DNA of 64,000 nucleotides from Boswellia sacra (taxonomy: Eukaryota > Streptophyta > Magnoliopsida > Sapindales > Burseraceae). The stretch covers positions 186,001-250,000 of the forward strand of contig SNVD02008871.1 in the NCBI GenBank assembly GCA_013180625.2. Reading direction: 5' to 3'. The translations under genes were made by a program, and so were the position numbers. Shown piece by piece: positions 23,100 through 34,927 of the stretch; within the stretch, counting starts at the first letter, position 1; each line of letters starts with the position of its first letter. The notes below the pieces were generated by a model. The model had not been told where the DNA came from, made no database searches, and saw only the letters and a program-made list of their open reading frames with translations.

Positions 23100-26000
23100 C
23101 TAGTAGTCATTCGCGCGTCTCCTTAGCTCATTCAGCTCCCTTTCTACCTCAGACTCTCGATAAGGAAATAATGGGTTGGGAGGAACAACGGTTCTTCCAG
23201 GTGGAAGCTCTCCCTTCTGTTACCCAAGAGAAAATGAAGGTTATTGTTGTGTACCAGCAATAAATTTAGAAAATTCAGAATCACAAATAGATAAACAGCT
23301 ATAGATTCTAAGGTGCCCTAGTCATTGTCAGCAGAAAACCATTTTAGCTTTAATAAGTACAAATCACCTTGATAAAGTTTGTCGCAGATTCTACGAAGAA
23401 ATCCTCTAGTAACTAATGAAACACTCAAGTAATGCTATTACCATGGAATAGGTTGCTACAAGACTTAAAAAGTACTTTTCCTGGCTTTCGTTTGATATTA
23501 AGAATGGATTTATAGGTTTGCCTGCTTTTGGAAACTTTGGGAAAATGCAACTCAGAATAAACATCTTTAAAATAATTTTCTTTAATTCCATCCGGGCGAC
23601 AGGCAAATATTAAGTTACAACCTGAGCCAACCCCAATATACCACTTTCCCAAACTTATAGAATACAAATTAACCATGGAAACCGCTTCCCAAAAATATAA
23701 TTGATCCACACTTGAATTTCTCAAAAGTAGTAATTCCTTTACTAATTCATAAACCTTTATAGGTCTAACAGAAGCACATTGGTGTTAAAATAGGCTCTCC
23801 AGGACCAAAAGAACAGAGTCAATACTCTTCCACAGTTATATTGTATTTATATTAGCAACAACAACTTAATCAGGGATTCTAGCATACCTAGAGAAGCATT
23901 GAGTTGAAATGATGAAAGAAGAAGAGTTACCTTAGAGCTCACAGATTGCTCTCTCTTCAACTGAGCTAAGTCATCTTCAACAGAAGAACTCTCAAGCATT
24001 TTAAACTGCAAATGACACGAGATGAATATCACTGAAAATTGAATTTCTTTTTGCAGTTTTTTTTTTAAAAATAAACTATTAAAATTAATGAAACCTAGTT
24101 TAGAAGCCCTGGTAATTTGATTGATAAATCTTTCTCATGCATATGAAAAATTTACATCAAATTTTTGAATAGAAATCCCTAAAAATCAATGAATTTGAAC
24201 ATTTTACCAGAAAGTTAAACACTGAAGGGTGATTCCGAAAGGATTAATGCAATAAGGATACCATTGCAGCTCTGATAAATGATTTTTTCATTACATATAT
24301 ACATGCGCTTTCGAGGGGAAAAGCGCATGATGGGAGGGCTGGGGAACCTCATAACAAGACTGCTCGAAGATGCAGGGTACTTAAAGCTTGACCCCATGTA
24401 TCACCTTTGTCTAAGCAATATTCCCAATAGACACATATTTTGACTTTTATAAGCAAAAATCTACATATGCTAAAAGAGAAAACCTTATCAACAATTTCAA
24501 TAGCAACAAACAGAGCTTCCTTTACTTCTCAGTTTAGTAGATCATCTATAGGCATTGGCTTAATTCATAGTATCCTTTCAACCATTATACGTATGACCTA
24601 ATCCAAAAGAAAAGAAAAAAGATATCTCAAAGATGAATGAAAATATATCAAAGAATTGTGAGAAATATAGACTCCACCTTTCCATCAAATTCATCAGTTG
24701 TTAATTGATTAAGTGCCTCTGCTTGAGACTCCATGGTCAATACTGCAGAAATACAATATAATTTGTCAGCAATAACACCATGATTCTGATATATCCAAAA
24801 TCCAGAGGGAATTTTTTTTCTCTTGTAAAAAAAATAATGTCAGTAACAGTAATTTTACAAGAAAAATGAGAATCACAGGAATTACTGAGGCAAAAACCAC
24901 GATAGGAAAGACCTTCCAATTTGATATTCAAGAGAATAAACATGAACTGTGTACAGCCAAAACTATTAAAAGACGGCCTTGAAATTACAAGGTAAATACG
25001 ACCAAGTTATTTTGCAATTTCCATGATAACAAAAAGAACGTCTTATGTATTTTGAAACAAATTATTTTGTTTCAATGACAAGAAAATTCATTTACAAAAA
25101 TGAACATTGAACATATAAAAACTAAGAAATAGTCAAATAAATCATAAACTCAACATTTGTATGTTAGCCGTTCTTTTCTTTCTCTCTTTGTTCCATTTCA
25201 AGGTGTAACTTTATGAATCAGGCTACCTACTATTCACTTTTAAAAATAGAGGAAGCAATAACATACGTGCAAGAGAGAAGTGTCAATTGGTAGAAACCGA
25301 TCTTCTATTAAAATTTCAATGCCCATAGAGCAGATAAGCCACTTATTTGATCTTACATAACGGCATGCATTTGTTGCAATTTTTTTTTTTAAAAAAAACA
25401 ACTACCTTTTTCCTCCATTTTTTCAAATGCTGAAAGAGCACCACTGGTATCCACAGTCCCAATCATTTCTTGAACTTTTATTGCAGTCCTAACAGTATAT
25501 AAAAACCAGCCATTATTGTATCATTATAGAGAGAAATCTCTGTAAATAAGAAAAAAAGGAAAAAAAGAAATGATGAAAGATAAAAGTTAAAGGAAAACTT
25601 TGCAGCAGTAGAACGTGCTCTAAGGCCATCTTTCTTAGATTTTGCCTCCTGTATCTTGCTCTCCAGCACCTGTCAGAAAAGCATAAAAATTCAACAAAAG
25701 TCAAAATACTAGCTGCTCTCCATTCACATGATAGCAAGAAACAGAGGCCAAAAGATAAACTAGCAATTGTATGAAAAACCTACAACATATATATGTCTGG
25801 TGTATTGGCCAACAAGGAATCATAAATTTCGGAACTCAAGCAGGCAAAACATTTCCTCTCAACAAACTTAGCTTAACTTAGAACAGCCAGAATATGTGTC
25901 TACCGACATGCTCTCTTTAATCAATTAAAGTGAATTTTCATCATTCTAAAATATTGATCTAAGCATATGTGCAGTGGAACTGAGTGGATTTTCTATCACA

Positions 26001-28274
26001 CAAAAATTGTAAAATGATCTTCCTCGCCTCTACTTCTTATCAAATTTTGACCGTGCTACCCAGCACTTTGAGAAGACAAGCAAGAAGGCCAATAAAATTC
26101 CTTGAAAAATATGTTTCCTGATTTCACATGTAGTGCTATGTTATCTTCTTTTTTGCCTATAGCAACTTCTACAGATAGGAAAATAAGAAGTACTTCATAA
26201 AATAACATAACTTTAAGCTTGAAGCTTCATAAGACTTTGGTCCACCACAACAGCTCCAGGACCCAACTATACTTATCAGATGCAGCATAGGCAGCAGCAA
26301 GATGCTATTGCAATCAGATCTCCCCTTCATCCCAAACTTTTCCATCTTATCTTCTATAAAAACTTAATGTATACTTAAAGACCACTATAAGGGACCTATG
26401 ATGTAGCTTTCTCCAGTATGACAGAGAGAGCCTCCTCAAGGATGTAATATCTTGAATTACTGTTGGAGTTATTCCAAAGATAATTGGGACTTTCAGAGAA
26501 TTATCACTTCAAATACTCTAATAACGTTAGAAATTGAGTCTTAAAGAAAAAATAAAAACAAAAAGCATGCTAATAAGACTGGCCTACCGTACAGAAACTC
26601 TACCAATTTTTAATCTATCCATAAAAATGTATTTATGATATTGAGAGATTGCATGCTTAGTAGAATTTGCTATACATTTCACAACTGCTAAAAGAAACTC
26701 AATCAACCAAAGGAAGAAAATGTCAGTTCAAATAAAGAAATGCATTGAGGAAGATTCCAAGTGGAGAAGTAAAACTTCAACATAAAAACAAGAACATATT
26801 GCCATGGAAAAGAAATAAAATGCAACCCACCCGTGTATTAGAAACAAGACTTTCAACCATAACCTTCTGCTGATCAAGCTGAGCTTTAAAAGCATTTGCA
26901 TTATCCTACAAAACAAGAGAAATTAACAAACTTGACAGATATCACAATCAAATACCATGCTCAGCATCATCTTCCAGAAACTAATAAGGTTGTAGTGAAT
27001 TCTTATAACAGCATTAGGACAACATATTAAAGCATTTATAAGATATAGATACAGACTTATTGAAAATAAGATTTTTCTGCTTACAATTTAAAGGAATTGT
27101 TCATGAGATTTAAAAATTATAATTCATATTATATGTCTAAGAGTTTGCCCCAATGAAACTACAGAAATGAGGTATTTTGATTTATCAGATCAGTGTCAGA
27201 AACAATATCCAAAACCTCATTTTAATTTTCCATCAGAAAACTTGACATAAATCTTGTCATTCACATTTAAGAAAAGAACTCACAGCAAAAGATTTTCTTC
27301 TCTTAAGTGCTTCTCGAGCAAGATTCTCATCTCCCTTTGCGAGAGCAAGTTGTGCCTTTTTGTACCTATTATCAGACAGTGCAAATAAATACATGCATGG
27401 AAATACTATTTCATGCAAATTAAACCTTCCCACAAAGAATTTTACCAATCATCAGAAGATTGTTGTGCAGCTCTAGATTTATTTTCTAATTGCTTTTGTG
27501 ATGCCATCACCTTCAAAAGGAGCATGTCAAATATGCATCAACTTATTACATAGCTGAATAAATATTTAGAGATATATGTAAAGGGGGCGAAAATACTTGA
27601 GCAGTTGCTTGACGCATCCTTGTCAAATCTTCATTCATGTCATTAACAGCTTGTTCTATAATCTTCTCAGGGTCTTCAAAGGAGCTTAAAATAGCACTTG
27701 CATATGACTTCATCATTAAAAAAAAAAAAAAATCAACAGTTTCCTAAATTAAACTCCAATCAATTCAATTCAATTCACAGCATAAATATTTAAACAAAAA
27801 CATACTTTGAAAATCCTAGCTAACCGCTCAAAAAGATTCATTCCAGCGCCAGCAGCACCTCCACCAAGACTATTACACCTCAGTCTATCATAATAAACTA
27901 AACGCAACTGAGTCACTCTCACTGCTCCCACTGCAAAAACAACAAAAACAAATATATTCTAAGAAAGTATAGAAATAAATAATCACTAACCACCCACCAA
28001 CCATGATCACAGAAAACACAAACTCTGAACAACCCAGAAGGGAAAACAACTGGAAAAATAGATATAAGAGGAAACCACAAAGGTAAGCAAAAAAGACTGT
28101 AAATTTATGATTAAAGATTGAAACTTGCATACCTTGGTTGCCAAAGAAAGAAGATTTGAGAGGCGGAACCCTGACCATGCATGGCCTGTTAGCGTTCCCG
28201 GAGGAAGATGAAGAAGAAGAGGGTTTCAATGACGGCAAAGTTAGGCCTTGGATTGGAGGTGCTCTCAAGGCCAT
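23100..28274 (-). CDS. VIPP1: VIPP1/IM30, thylakoid membrane remodelling protein of the PspA/ESCRT-III family
   Basis: Forms large rings and rods on plastid inner-envelope and thylakoid membranes and is needed to build and protect thylakoids (family knowledge). Eleven exons, in order of translation: 28274-28133, 27930-27806, 27707-27597, 27510-27446, 27365-27284, 26905-26831, 25669-25599, 25488-25406, 24742-24678, 24005-23931, 23216-23100. The joined frame gives 336 residues. Residues 1 to about 70 form a Ser-rich transit peptide. An amphipathic first helix, [11 protein letters not shown], lies at about residues 79-89. The PspA core follows, with [40 protein letters not shown] and long coiled-coil segments. 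The C-terminal tail begins [12 protein letters not shown] and ends [10 protein letters not shown], the plant VIPP1 extension that PspA lacks. Every splice junction keeps phase. Length is close to that of other plant VIPP1 proteins. Confidence 0.96.
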
Positions 28275-29237
28275 TGTTGGTTTTGTTTTTGTAAATGAAG
28301 AACACAAAAACAAAAACGATTTTCGATTTTTAGTGAAAATTAGGATGATCAAGATACCTGTAGAGAAACGGAGTTCTGGAACTGGAAGAGGGTTTTTTTA
28401 ACTTGACCTGCAAGCAAAATTTTCCTTTTTATAATTATTCATATTTCCATTTTTGTCTTAAATATTTATAGTTAAATATATTTTCTTTATTTCTTTAGAA
28501 AATTGAAAATTTTTGAATTTGAGTAAAGTGAAAATTATAGTTAACAAATCAATATTAAAATTTTCAATAAAATAATATAATGTAAAACCTTAAAGCCTTA
28601 TATATATATATTTACAAACACGAGCGCGGGCACATATAAGGTCACTACCCTAAGTTTTAGTGAAAACCTTTTTTTTTTTTTTTAACTAATCTCAGCAAAT
28701 TTTGTTATTTATCAATTAAATCTGTAAATCATTTTATATTTATTTTGTTCTCCAAGATAGTTTTGTTGGACACTTTACCTAATAATTTAACACTTGACCA
28801 TTAAATTATGAAAATTAATTTGACACTTCAATAATGCATTAAACAAAATAAAATTTCATTTGACGATTTTAAAAAATATATATTTGAATAAATTCCAAGA
28901 CACACCAAAATTTTCTACTTTTTTCATATTTTCTCCAATTTATTAATCTAGGATATTAATCCATTAATAGTTTTAATATTTACGTTACCAAAGAAAAAGG
29001 CCTCTAAATTATAAATAAAAAACTAAAAGGGTGAGGTTTTTTAGAAAATTTTTTTTTTAAGGTTATATGAACCAACTTTAGTCACAAGTGTCACATTTCG
29101 AAATAAGTATCACCAAAATTCCATACAACCACACTTTGCTAAAATTTTCCCAAATTTCTTCCTCTAATCCAAACAACACACTCGTTACTTTCTCGCAGTC
29201 TCTCTCTCTCTCTCTCTCTCTGTCTCTGAAATCTGAA
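28275..29237. promoter_or_regulatory. Shared divergent intergenic region of VIPP1 and TIC20-II
   Basis: 963 bp separate the two start codons, which face apart. The region is AT-rich, with poly-T tracts near 28670-28682 and 29052-29059 and a TA run near 28600-28612. Both leaders and both promoters must lie here unless 5' UTR introns extend them. No specific control element was identified. Confidence 0.45.
29199..29226. repeat. CT microsatellite in the TIC20-II leader
   Basis: An uninterrupted TCTC run directly upstream of the TIC20-II ATG at 29238. Pyrimidine runs of this kind are common in plant 5' UTRs and are often length-polymorphic. Confidence 0.9.
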
Positions 29238-29888
29238 ATGGCTTCTACTCTCACTCTCTCCCTTTCTCTCTGTCCATCTCCTCCCAAACCCCACCTCACT
29301 TCTAACTTCACCCCCCGCCTCTCACCTTCCTTCCTCAAACCAGCTCCCATAATCTCTCCCCAAAAATGGGCCCCACTCTCCAAACCCGTCACCACAGTCC
29401 GCATGTCCTACAATAACTCGTCCACCACCCCCGCCACCGACCGCCTCATCTCCGCCGTCTCCTACACCCTCCCGTTCTTCAACTCCCTCCAGTACGGCCG
29501 CTACCTCTTCCTCCGCTTCCCCAGCCTCGGCCTCCTCTTCGACCCGCTCCTCCCCTTGCTCGCCCTCTACCGATCCGTCCCCTACGCGAGCTTCGTCGCC
29601 TTCTTCGCGCTGTATCTGGGCGTCGTCCGGAACACGAGTCTGAGCCACTACGTGAGGTTCAACGCCATGCAGGCCGTCACTCTGGACGTGCTTCTGGTGG
29701 TGCCGTTGATATTGACCCGGATATTCAACCCGGGTCGGGGCGGAATCGGGTTCAAGTTGATGGTGTGGGGGCATAATGCGGTGTTTGTGTTTAGCTGTTT
29801 TTGTTTTGTTTATGGGTTGGTTAGTTCCATTCTCGGGAAGACTCCGTACTTGCCTTTCGTTGCCGATGCTGCTGCTAGGCAAGTCTAG
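29238..29888 (+). CDS. TIC20-II: TIC20 family protein, TIC20-II-like, plastid inner-envelope import component
   Basis: Single exon, 216 residues. TIC20 proteins are four-helix membrane proteins of the chloroplast inner envelope. TIC20-I is the established import channel part, and the role of the II branch is less clear (family knowledge). Residues 1 to about 55 are Ser/Pro-rich and fit a transit peptide. The core shows SYTLPFFNSLQYGRYLF, a hydrophobic stretch ending YASFVAFFALYLGVVRN, the TIC20 signature SHYVRFNAMQAVTLDVLL, and a last helix HNAVFVFSCFCFVYGLVSSI. The tail is LPFVADAAARQV. The Met at 29238 was chosen over an in-frame one at 29088 because the added 50 residues lie in the CT-rich leader and look untranslated. 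GC content is higher than in the neighbouring genes. Confidence 0.9.
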   Translation: MASTLTLSLSLCPSPPKPHLTSNFTPRLSPSFLKPAPIISPQKWAPLSKPVTTVRMSYNNSSTTPATDRLISAVSYTLPFFNSLQYGRYLFLRFPSLGLLFDPLLPLLALYRSVPYASFVAFFALYLGVVRNTSLSHYVRFNAMQAVTLDVLLVVPLILTRIFNPGRGGIGFKLMVWGHNAVFVFSCFCFVYGLVSSILGKTPYLPFVADAAARQV

Positions 29889-30608
29889 GGTTGTACCTTT
29901 TGGCGTTTTTGGGAACAATTTACAAGTGGCGGAAGCGTGAGGTACAAGTGGTTGAAGCTTGGGCCGGCCTACTGCTAGGGCTTTTGTAGTGGTTTTCTGG
30001 CATCGTGTTTTTTCTGCCGCTGCTGTAAGGATTTTATTTTCGGTTGTACCTCGAGGTACAAGTGGGTGAAGCCGGTGTAGCTCGGACTAGTAGGTTTTAG
30101 AATTTTTTTTTTTATTAACGCTCTAGTCTTGGGAAGTTGAGTGGCAACCAAAGGGGCGATGGATGGTTAAGACATGTAATTCTTGGTATGCTTTTGATTT
30201 GTACAAGTTTTGAAGTTAATGAAATACTAAACACAAATGAGAAATGGGGTAATGTCACAAAGAACACTTGCGGGTTGTTATAAAGTGTCAAAATTTTGAC
30301 ATGACACGTTAATATGAATAAACGACACACGACATCCTTATATAATTAATAAATAATTAATAAATGAAGGATTTGTGTTTATCGCGTCAATAATTTATTG
30401 AATAGTAAAAATAATTAAACTTTCATCTTAATGATATGAAATATTATTTATTTATATTAATATTACAAATTTTATATTATAAAATAACTTAATTTATATG
30501 ATAGTGATAATTTTAAAATAATTTTGATGATATAAATATTTAGATTATAATATATTATATAATAATTAATTAAATAATTAAATAAATTATATAAATTAAA
30601 TATGATAT
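29889..30608. other. TIC20-II 3' flank, then AT-rich intergenic DNA
   Basis: The presumed 3' UTR holds two similar blocks, GAGGTACAAGTGGTTGAAGC near 29939 and GAGGTACAAGTGGGTGAAGC near 30053. From about 30300 the DNA is extremely AT-rich. A stretch at 30290-30335 with GACACGTTAATATGAATAAA and ACGACACACGACA resembles the remains of a transposon end, but is too short to classify. Confidence 0.4.
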
Positions 30609-31569
30609 ATGATTTTGATTCTAGATTTTTTCATTAAAATAGTGAAAAGGTTTTACCTTTTAAATGTAGTTAACATATTCCGTCAATTTTTTTACAAAGA
30701 TAGCGGTAAAACCGAAAATAAATGTGAAACAACAACTATTAGCGATGAAAACCCGTTAAAGATTGGAAGGGAAAAATTTTCCCAGGGAAACCAATACAAA
30801 CCCAGAAAGCAAAGCAAAGCAAAGCAAAACCCATATCTTGATTATCATTCGCCCAAAATTTCCTATTCAACGGTACAAGTAGTCCCAAAAGGATCACAAA
30901 AATTGAAAATAAATTTGAAATTTTACATCATCATCAACTCCCTACCACCATTACTCTCCCTCCACCAACCAATTACTCTTCACGCGACTCCCTACAGCCA
31001 TTACTCTCCCTCCATCAACCACCAGCTCTTCACGCCACCCCGAAACCGAAGCTGCTTAGACACAAACAGATATCTTGTTTGCGTTCTGTTATCAATCAAA
31101 ATTCACTTACTCAATCGAGTTAAGGAAGAAAGAGCAGCTATGCCTACGCGGCTACGCCTACGACAATGCCAGGACTTACAGCACCATCTGATTACTCTCA
31201 AGATTGAACAGCCACAGCCATTCCATCTTTCAAATCAATTCTAAGGTCAGATTTTTTTTTTTTTGTTCCACTTTCTCTTTTGCCTCCGTAGTCCATTTTC
31301 TCAATCATTTTGAATAGCTTTTGCAAAATCACAATCACCACCTGAGTGCACCACCACACAACACCTGCAAAACCATCGAAATGCGCCACCATGGAACCCA
31401 AACACCTCCTTCATCGGTTGTTGGGTTGTGTGATAAAATTTCCAGATTTTTTTTATGCGATTCCATTTCCAGCTTAGAGGCGAAGAGGAAGAAAGAGAGA
31501 AGACAATAAGGGGTAAAAGGACTTTTCAAATTTTAGTTAGGATAATGTTTGACGGAAACCGTTAGGAGT
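30609..31569. other. Unassigned GC-richer island with a 50-bp tandem duplication
   Basis: An open frame of 211 codons (30609-31244) crosses this island but resembles no family, and its start lies in AT-rich DNA. Within it, 30938-30987 and 30988-31037 are two copies of a 50-bp unit starting CTCCCTAC and containing CCATTACTCTCCCTCCA. The sequence from about 30780 to 31250 has the look of a 5' leader (CT-rich, then ATG), so it may be a relic of a gene promoter whose coding part was lost or displaced by the element beginning at 31578. Function unknown. Confidence 0.35.
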
Positions 31570-31577
31570 GGTTGAAC

Positions 31578-32419
31578 TAGGGGTGTGCATATGGTATGGT
31601 ATGATGTGGTATCACTATACCATCTCTATATCCTATCTAGGTCGAGTTTTAGATTTTTGTATCATACCATACCATTCTGGAATACAATACCATACCACAT
31701 CCCCGCATGGTAGGGTAAGGGCGGGTATGGTATGGTATTTTTCGGGTGGTTGACCAAATTGACTAGAATTTGAACAATATTTTACCATGTCTTTTTAATG
31801 ATTTTAAAGTTTATTTATAGCTTTTTTTTTAAGATTTTGACACTTTGAGTTCTTATTTTGACATTGTTTAATATTATGATCCATAAAGTTTGTACTAAAT
31901 AAAAAAATCAAGCAATTACATATCCTTAACAATACAAATAATCAAGTAACTATATATTCTATAACAACACAAATAATCAAGTAACATCGTATCTATAACA
32001 ATACAAAAATATCATGTAACTACATATTCTATGACAACACGAATACTCAAGCCATTACGTTATTTACTACTTCAAAATTCAAGCAAAATGATAGAAAAAT
32101 GATAGAGGTTTAGGGATTTAGGGTTACTCTTTTCATTATATACTCTATTAGTGTATATAACACTCACACATATAAATTATATATAATCAATTATAAATTG
32201 ACATGTGGCATAATTCTTATTTTTTTAAAAAAAAGTATGGTATGGTATGGTATTTTCGGATTTTTGTAAAAATACTCGTCACCATACCATACCATGGGGG
32301 GTTTTCAAAATATTTACTATACCACACCCTATATTTATTTTATACTCAACCCTACCTCCACCATACCATGGCGGGTATGTCGAGTTCGGGAAGGTGGGCG
32401 GATACCATACACACCCCTA
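31578..32419. mobile_element. hAT-type non-autonomous element 1, GGTAT-array type (842 bp)
   Basis: The inverted ends are TAGGGGTGTG and CACACCCCTA. They are flanked by a perfect 8-bp direct repeat, GGTTGAAC, at 31570-31577 and 32420-32427, the hallmark length for hAT insertions. Just inside the left end are runs of GGTAT (TATGGTATGGTATGATGTGG). The right side carries inverted ATACC runs (CACCATACCATACCATGG near 32280 and further copies near 32360-32410). The interior is AT-rich, with imperfect repeats of AATAATCAAGTAAC near 31930-32000. No transposase frame is present. Confidence 0.9.
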
Positions 32420-32427
32420 GGTTGAAC

Positions 32428-33546
32428 GATAAAATTATGCATACTCTTAAGGATCTAACAAATACAAACATGAGACTATATTTTTTAGTAATATTATGTA
32501 AAAATTTTCTGATAGTTTGTAATATTATTCCTAATCTATGTTATTCATTGTTTTCTGTTTTGAACTATTTTTTATTCGGTTATAGTTAGTCACTTCTTTC
32601 CTTCCCGAAACATATATAAAAAGTATATAGAACGTGCACTAATATATGTAATGTAGTTTAATATACTTACGTGTGTGTGTTTATATATATAATTCGATAT
32701 TAATCACTTAAATAACACAAATGTGTGATCTCCAATTAGATGATCACTTGAGAATAATTTGTTAAGTTCTTGACAAATTTTATACGATCCGTTAATACGA
32801 CATGAACTCATTTGATAAAAATGTGTTTTGGATATAATATTATCAGATAAAGTTATTAATGGGTTAACACAATAAAGTTTGATATTGGATCGTGTTTGAC
32901 TTTATCCTATCAAAAATCGTCTATCTCGTTTAACTTGTTAATATTAATAATAATTTAGTAAATTTATTTATGATGCATAAAAAATAATAAAAAATAATAA
33001 ATTATAGTATTTTTTTTTTGTATGTACGAGTAAGTTATTTTGATGGGAAATAAAAGAAGAAACTTATAAATGTCCTGTTTCATCTTCAAGAATTATTTAA
33101 TAATTGGATATTTTTTATTTCATTTTCAAGAATTTTTCAATAATTAGATATTTTTAATTTTTTGTCTTAACTATGCTTTAGATAGACCTTTAAATGATGT
33201 TAGATAAAAACTTTGTTTTTATTTTTGTAATATATTAAATTTAGATATTTCAATAGATTTTAAAATATTTATTAAATATTAAATATATAAACTATTAGTT
33301 ATATTTGTATTTATAATTTATACAATTCGTGTTACACATATTATTATCTAAATTTTAAATAAATCATGTGTTAAATGGATTAGATTCGGATGATAGATTA
33401 AGGAGCAGTTTGTTTTCTTCCACTTATCAATTAACACTTAAAATGTTTAGATTTAAATTTCAAAATTTTTGTTTGTTTTTCCATTGAGCACTTATTTTAA
33501 GTGATGAATCACTTAATTGAAAAAGTGAAAATTTATCACTTTTTCT
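32428..33546. other. AT-rich intergenic DNA
   Basis: Nothing coding. Around 32755-32945 there are TACGATCCGTTAATACGACA and TTAATGGGTTAACACAATAA stretches, possibly remnants of old transposon ends. TATTTTTTATTTCATTTTCAAGAATT-type sequence is repeated near 33060-33155. Confidence 0.4.
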
Positions 33547-33986
33547 AATCACTATTGTTTAAATGAGGTGTTAAAAATTTTATTCCATAAATATCTTTAC
33601 ACATTAAAATAATATAAATTTTATCAAATTTTCTAATCATTATTGTCTAAATGAGGTGTTAAAAATTTTATTTCATAAATATCCCTATATATTAAAATAA
33701 TATAAATTTTATCAAATTTTCTAATTATTATTGTCTAAACGAGGTGTTAAAAATTTTATTTTATAAATATCCGTACATATTAAAATAATATAAATTTTAT
33801 CAAATTTTCTAATCATTATTGTCTAAATGAGATGTTAAAAATTTTATTTCATAAATATCCCTATATATTAAAATAATATAAATTTTATCAAATTTTCTAA
33901 TTATTATTATTTAAACGAGTTGTTAAAAATTTTATTTTATAAATATCCGTACATATTAAAATAATATAAATTTTATCAAATTTTTA
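33547..33986. repeat. Five-copy tandem array of an 88-bp unit
   Basis: Copies start at 33547, 33635, 33723, 33811 and 33899, each exactly 88 bp. Each contains TGTTAAAAATTTTATT, then ATAAATATC and then TTAAAATAATATAAATTTTA. Copies 2 and 4 share TCATTATTGTCTAAATGAG and CCCTATATATT. Copies 3 and 5 share ATTATTAT and CCGTACATATT. The array therefore has a hidden 176-bp dimer. It is noncoding. Confidence 0.95.
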
Positions 33987-34919
33987 TTTATGAAAAATAT
34001 TTTCATTTATTAAAAGGTACAATTTCGGTATATTTGTTATTATTTTAGTATTTATTATCAAATTATTATATTATTTATTACTATATTTATAATTATCATA
34101 TTAAAATATGATAAATATTTTTTATAATTCATAAACTTTCATTTATTTCTATTAATATTTCAAATTAATTAGCTAACAATATGTTGAATTATAACTATCG
34201 AAAATTTTGATATCATTATAAATAGCGAGTTTTAAAATAGACAATATATTTGATAGAATTTTATTACATATTATAGGGACAGTTTTATTGAAACTTCAAA
34301 AGTTATTGATTAGATTGCTAAGGACATTTTATTTTATTTAATAGTGTAAATTTAAAGTAAAAAATTAATATTTAATATTGTCAGTTAAAAAATCATATTG
34401 TTTTTTTTTCTTTTTAAGTTTATGAAATGGGAAACATTTTAATTAATAGAATTATTCTTTTATGATTCAAAATATGGTTCTCAAAATGTAATAGATAAAA
34501 TATAACTTTATAATTTTTTTTATACAAATTGATATGGCTTAAACTTGATCTAATTGGAAAAATGAATTTTAAAAATTGATAATATTAATAATATAATAGT
34601 TATACAATAATATCATATGAATTTATATAATATAATATTAATTATTTAAATGAAAAAAATTTTATTTAATTTTAGTTAATAATTATTTTTTATAGATGAT
34701 AAGAAATATAATATTAATTATTTAAATATAAAAGAATTTTGATTTAATTTTATTAATTTGAATCAAACTTAAATTTTAAAATATAAACTTAATTAGTTGA
34801 CAGATCAAATTTAAATTAATATAATTTAACGTGATATAAATACAAAACAAATTGGTCCATATGGCCCGTTGTTGTGAGGGCTAGTTAATAAGCATTTGTG
34901 ATACCATCGGGGGAAAACT
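33987..34919. other. Extremely AT-rich DNA, no gene seen
   Basis: Very low GC with many TATTTAT and AATTAT runs. A short direct repeat of ATAATATTAATTATTTAAAT occurs near 34630 and 34710. No open frame with family resemblance. Confidence 0.5.
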
Positions 34920-34927
34920 AACGTGGT

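Noticed and set aside
29322..29918. 198-codon frame antisense to TIC20-II
   Set aside because: Mirror of a GC-rich coding exon. Its product is low-complexity Glu/Gly, with no independent support.
30609..31244. 211-codon open frame
   Set aside because: Starts in AT-rich DNA, ends in the CT-rich island, resembles no family and includes the duplicated 50-bp unit. Chance frame.
33547..33986. Regularly spaced repeats, considered as a CRISPR array
   Set aside because: The 88-bp units are contiguous with no unique spacers, and the DNA is a plant nuclear genome.
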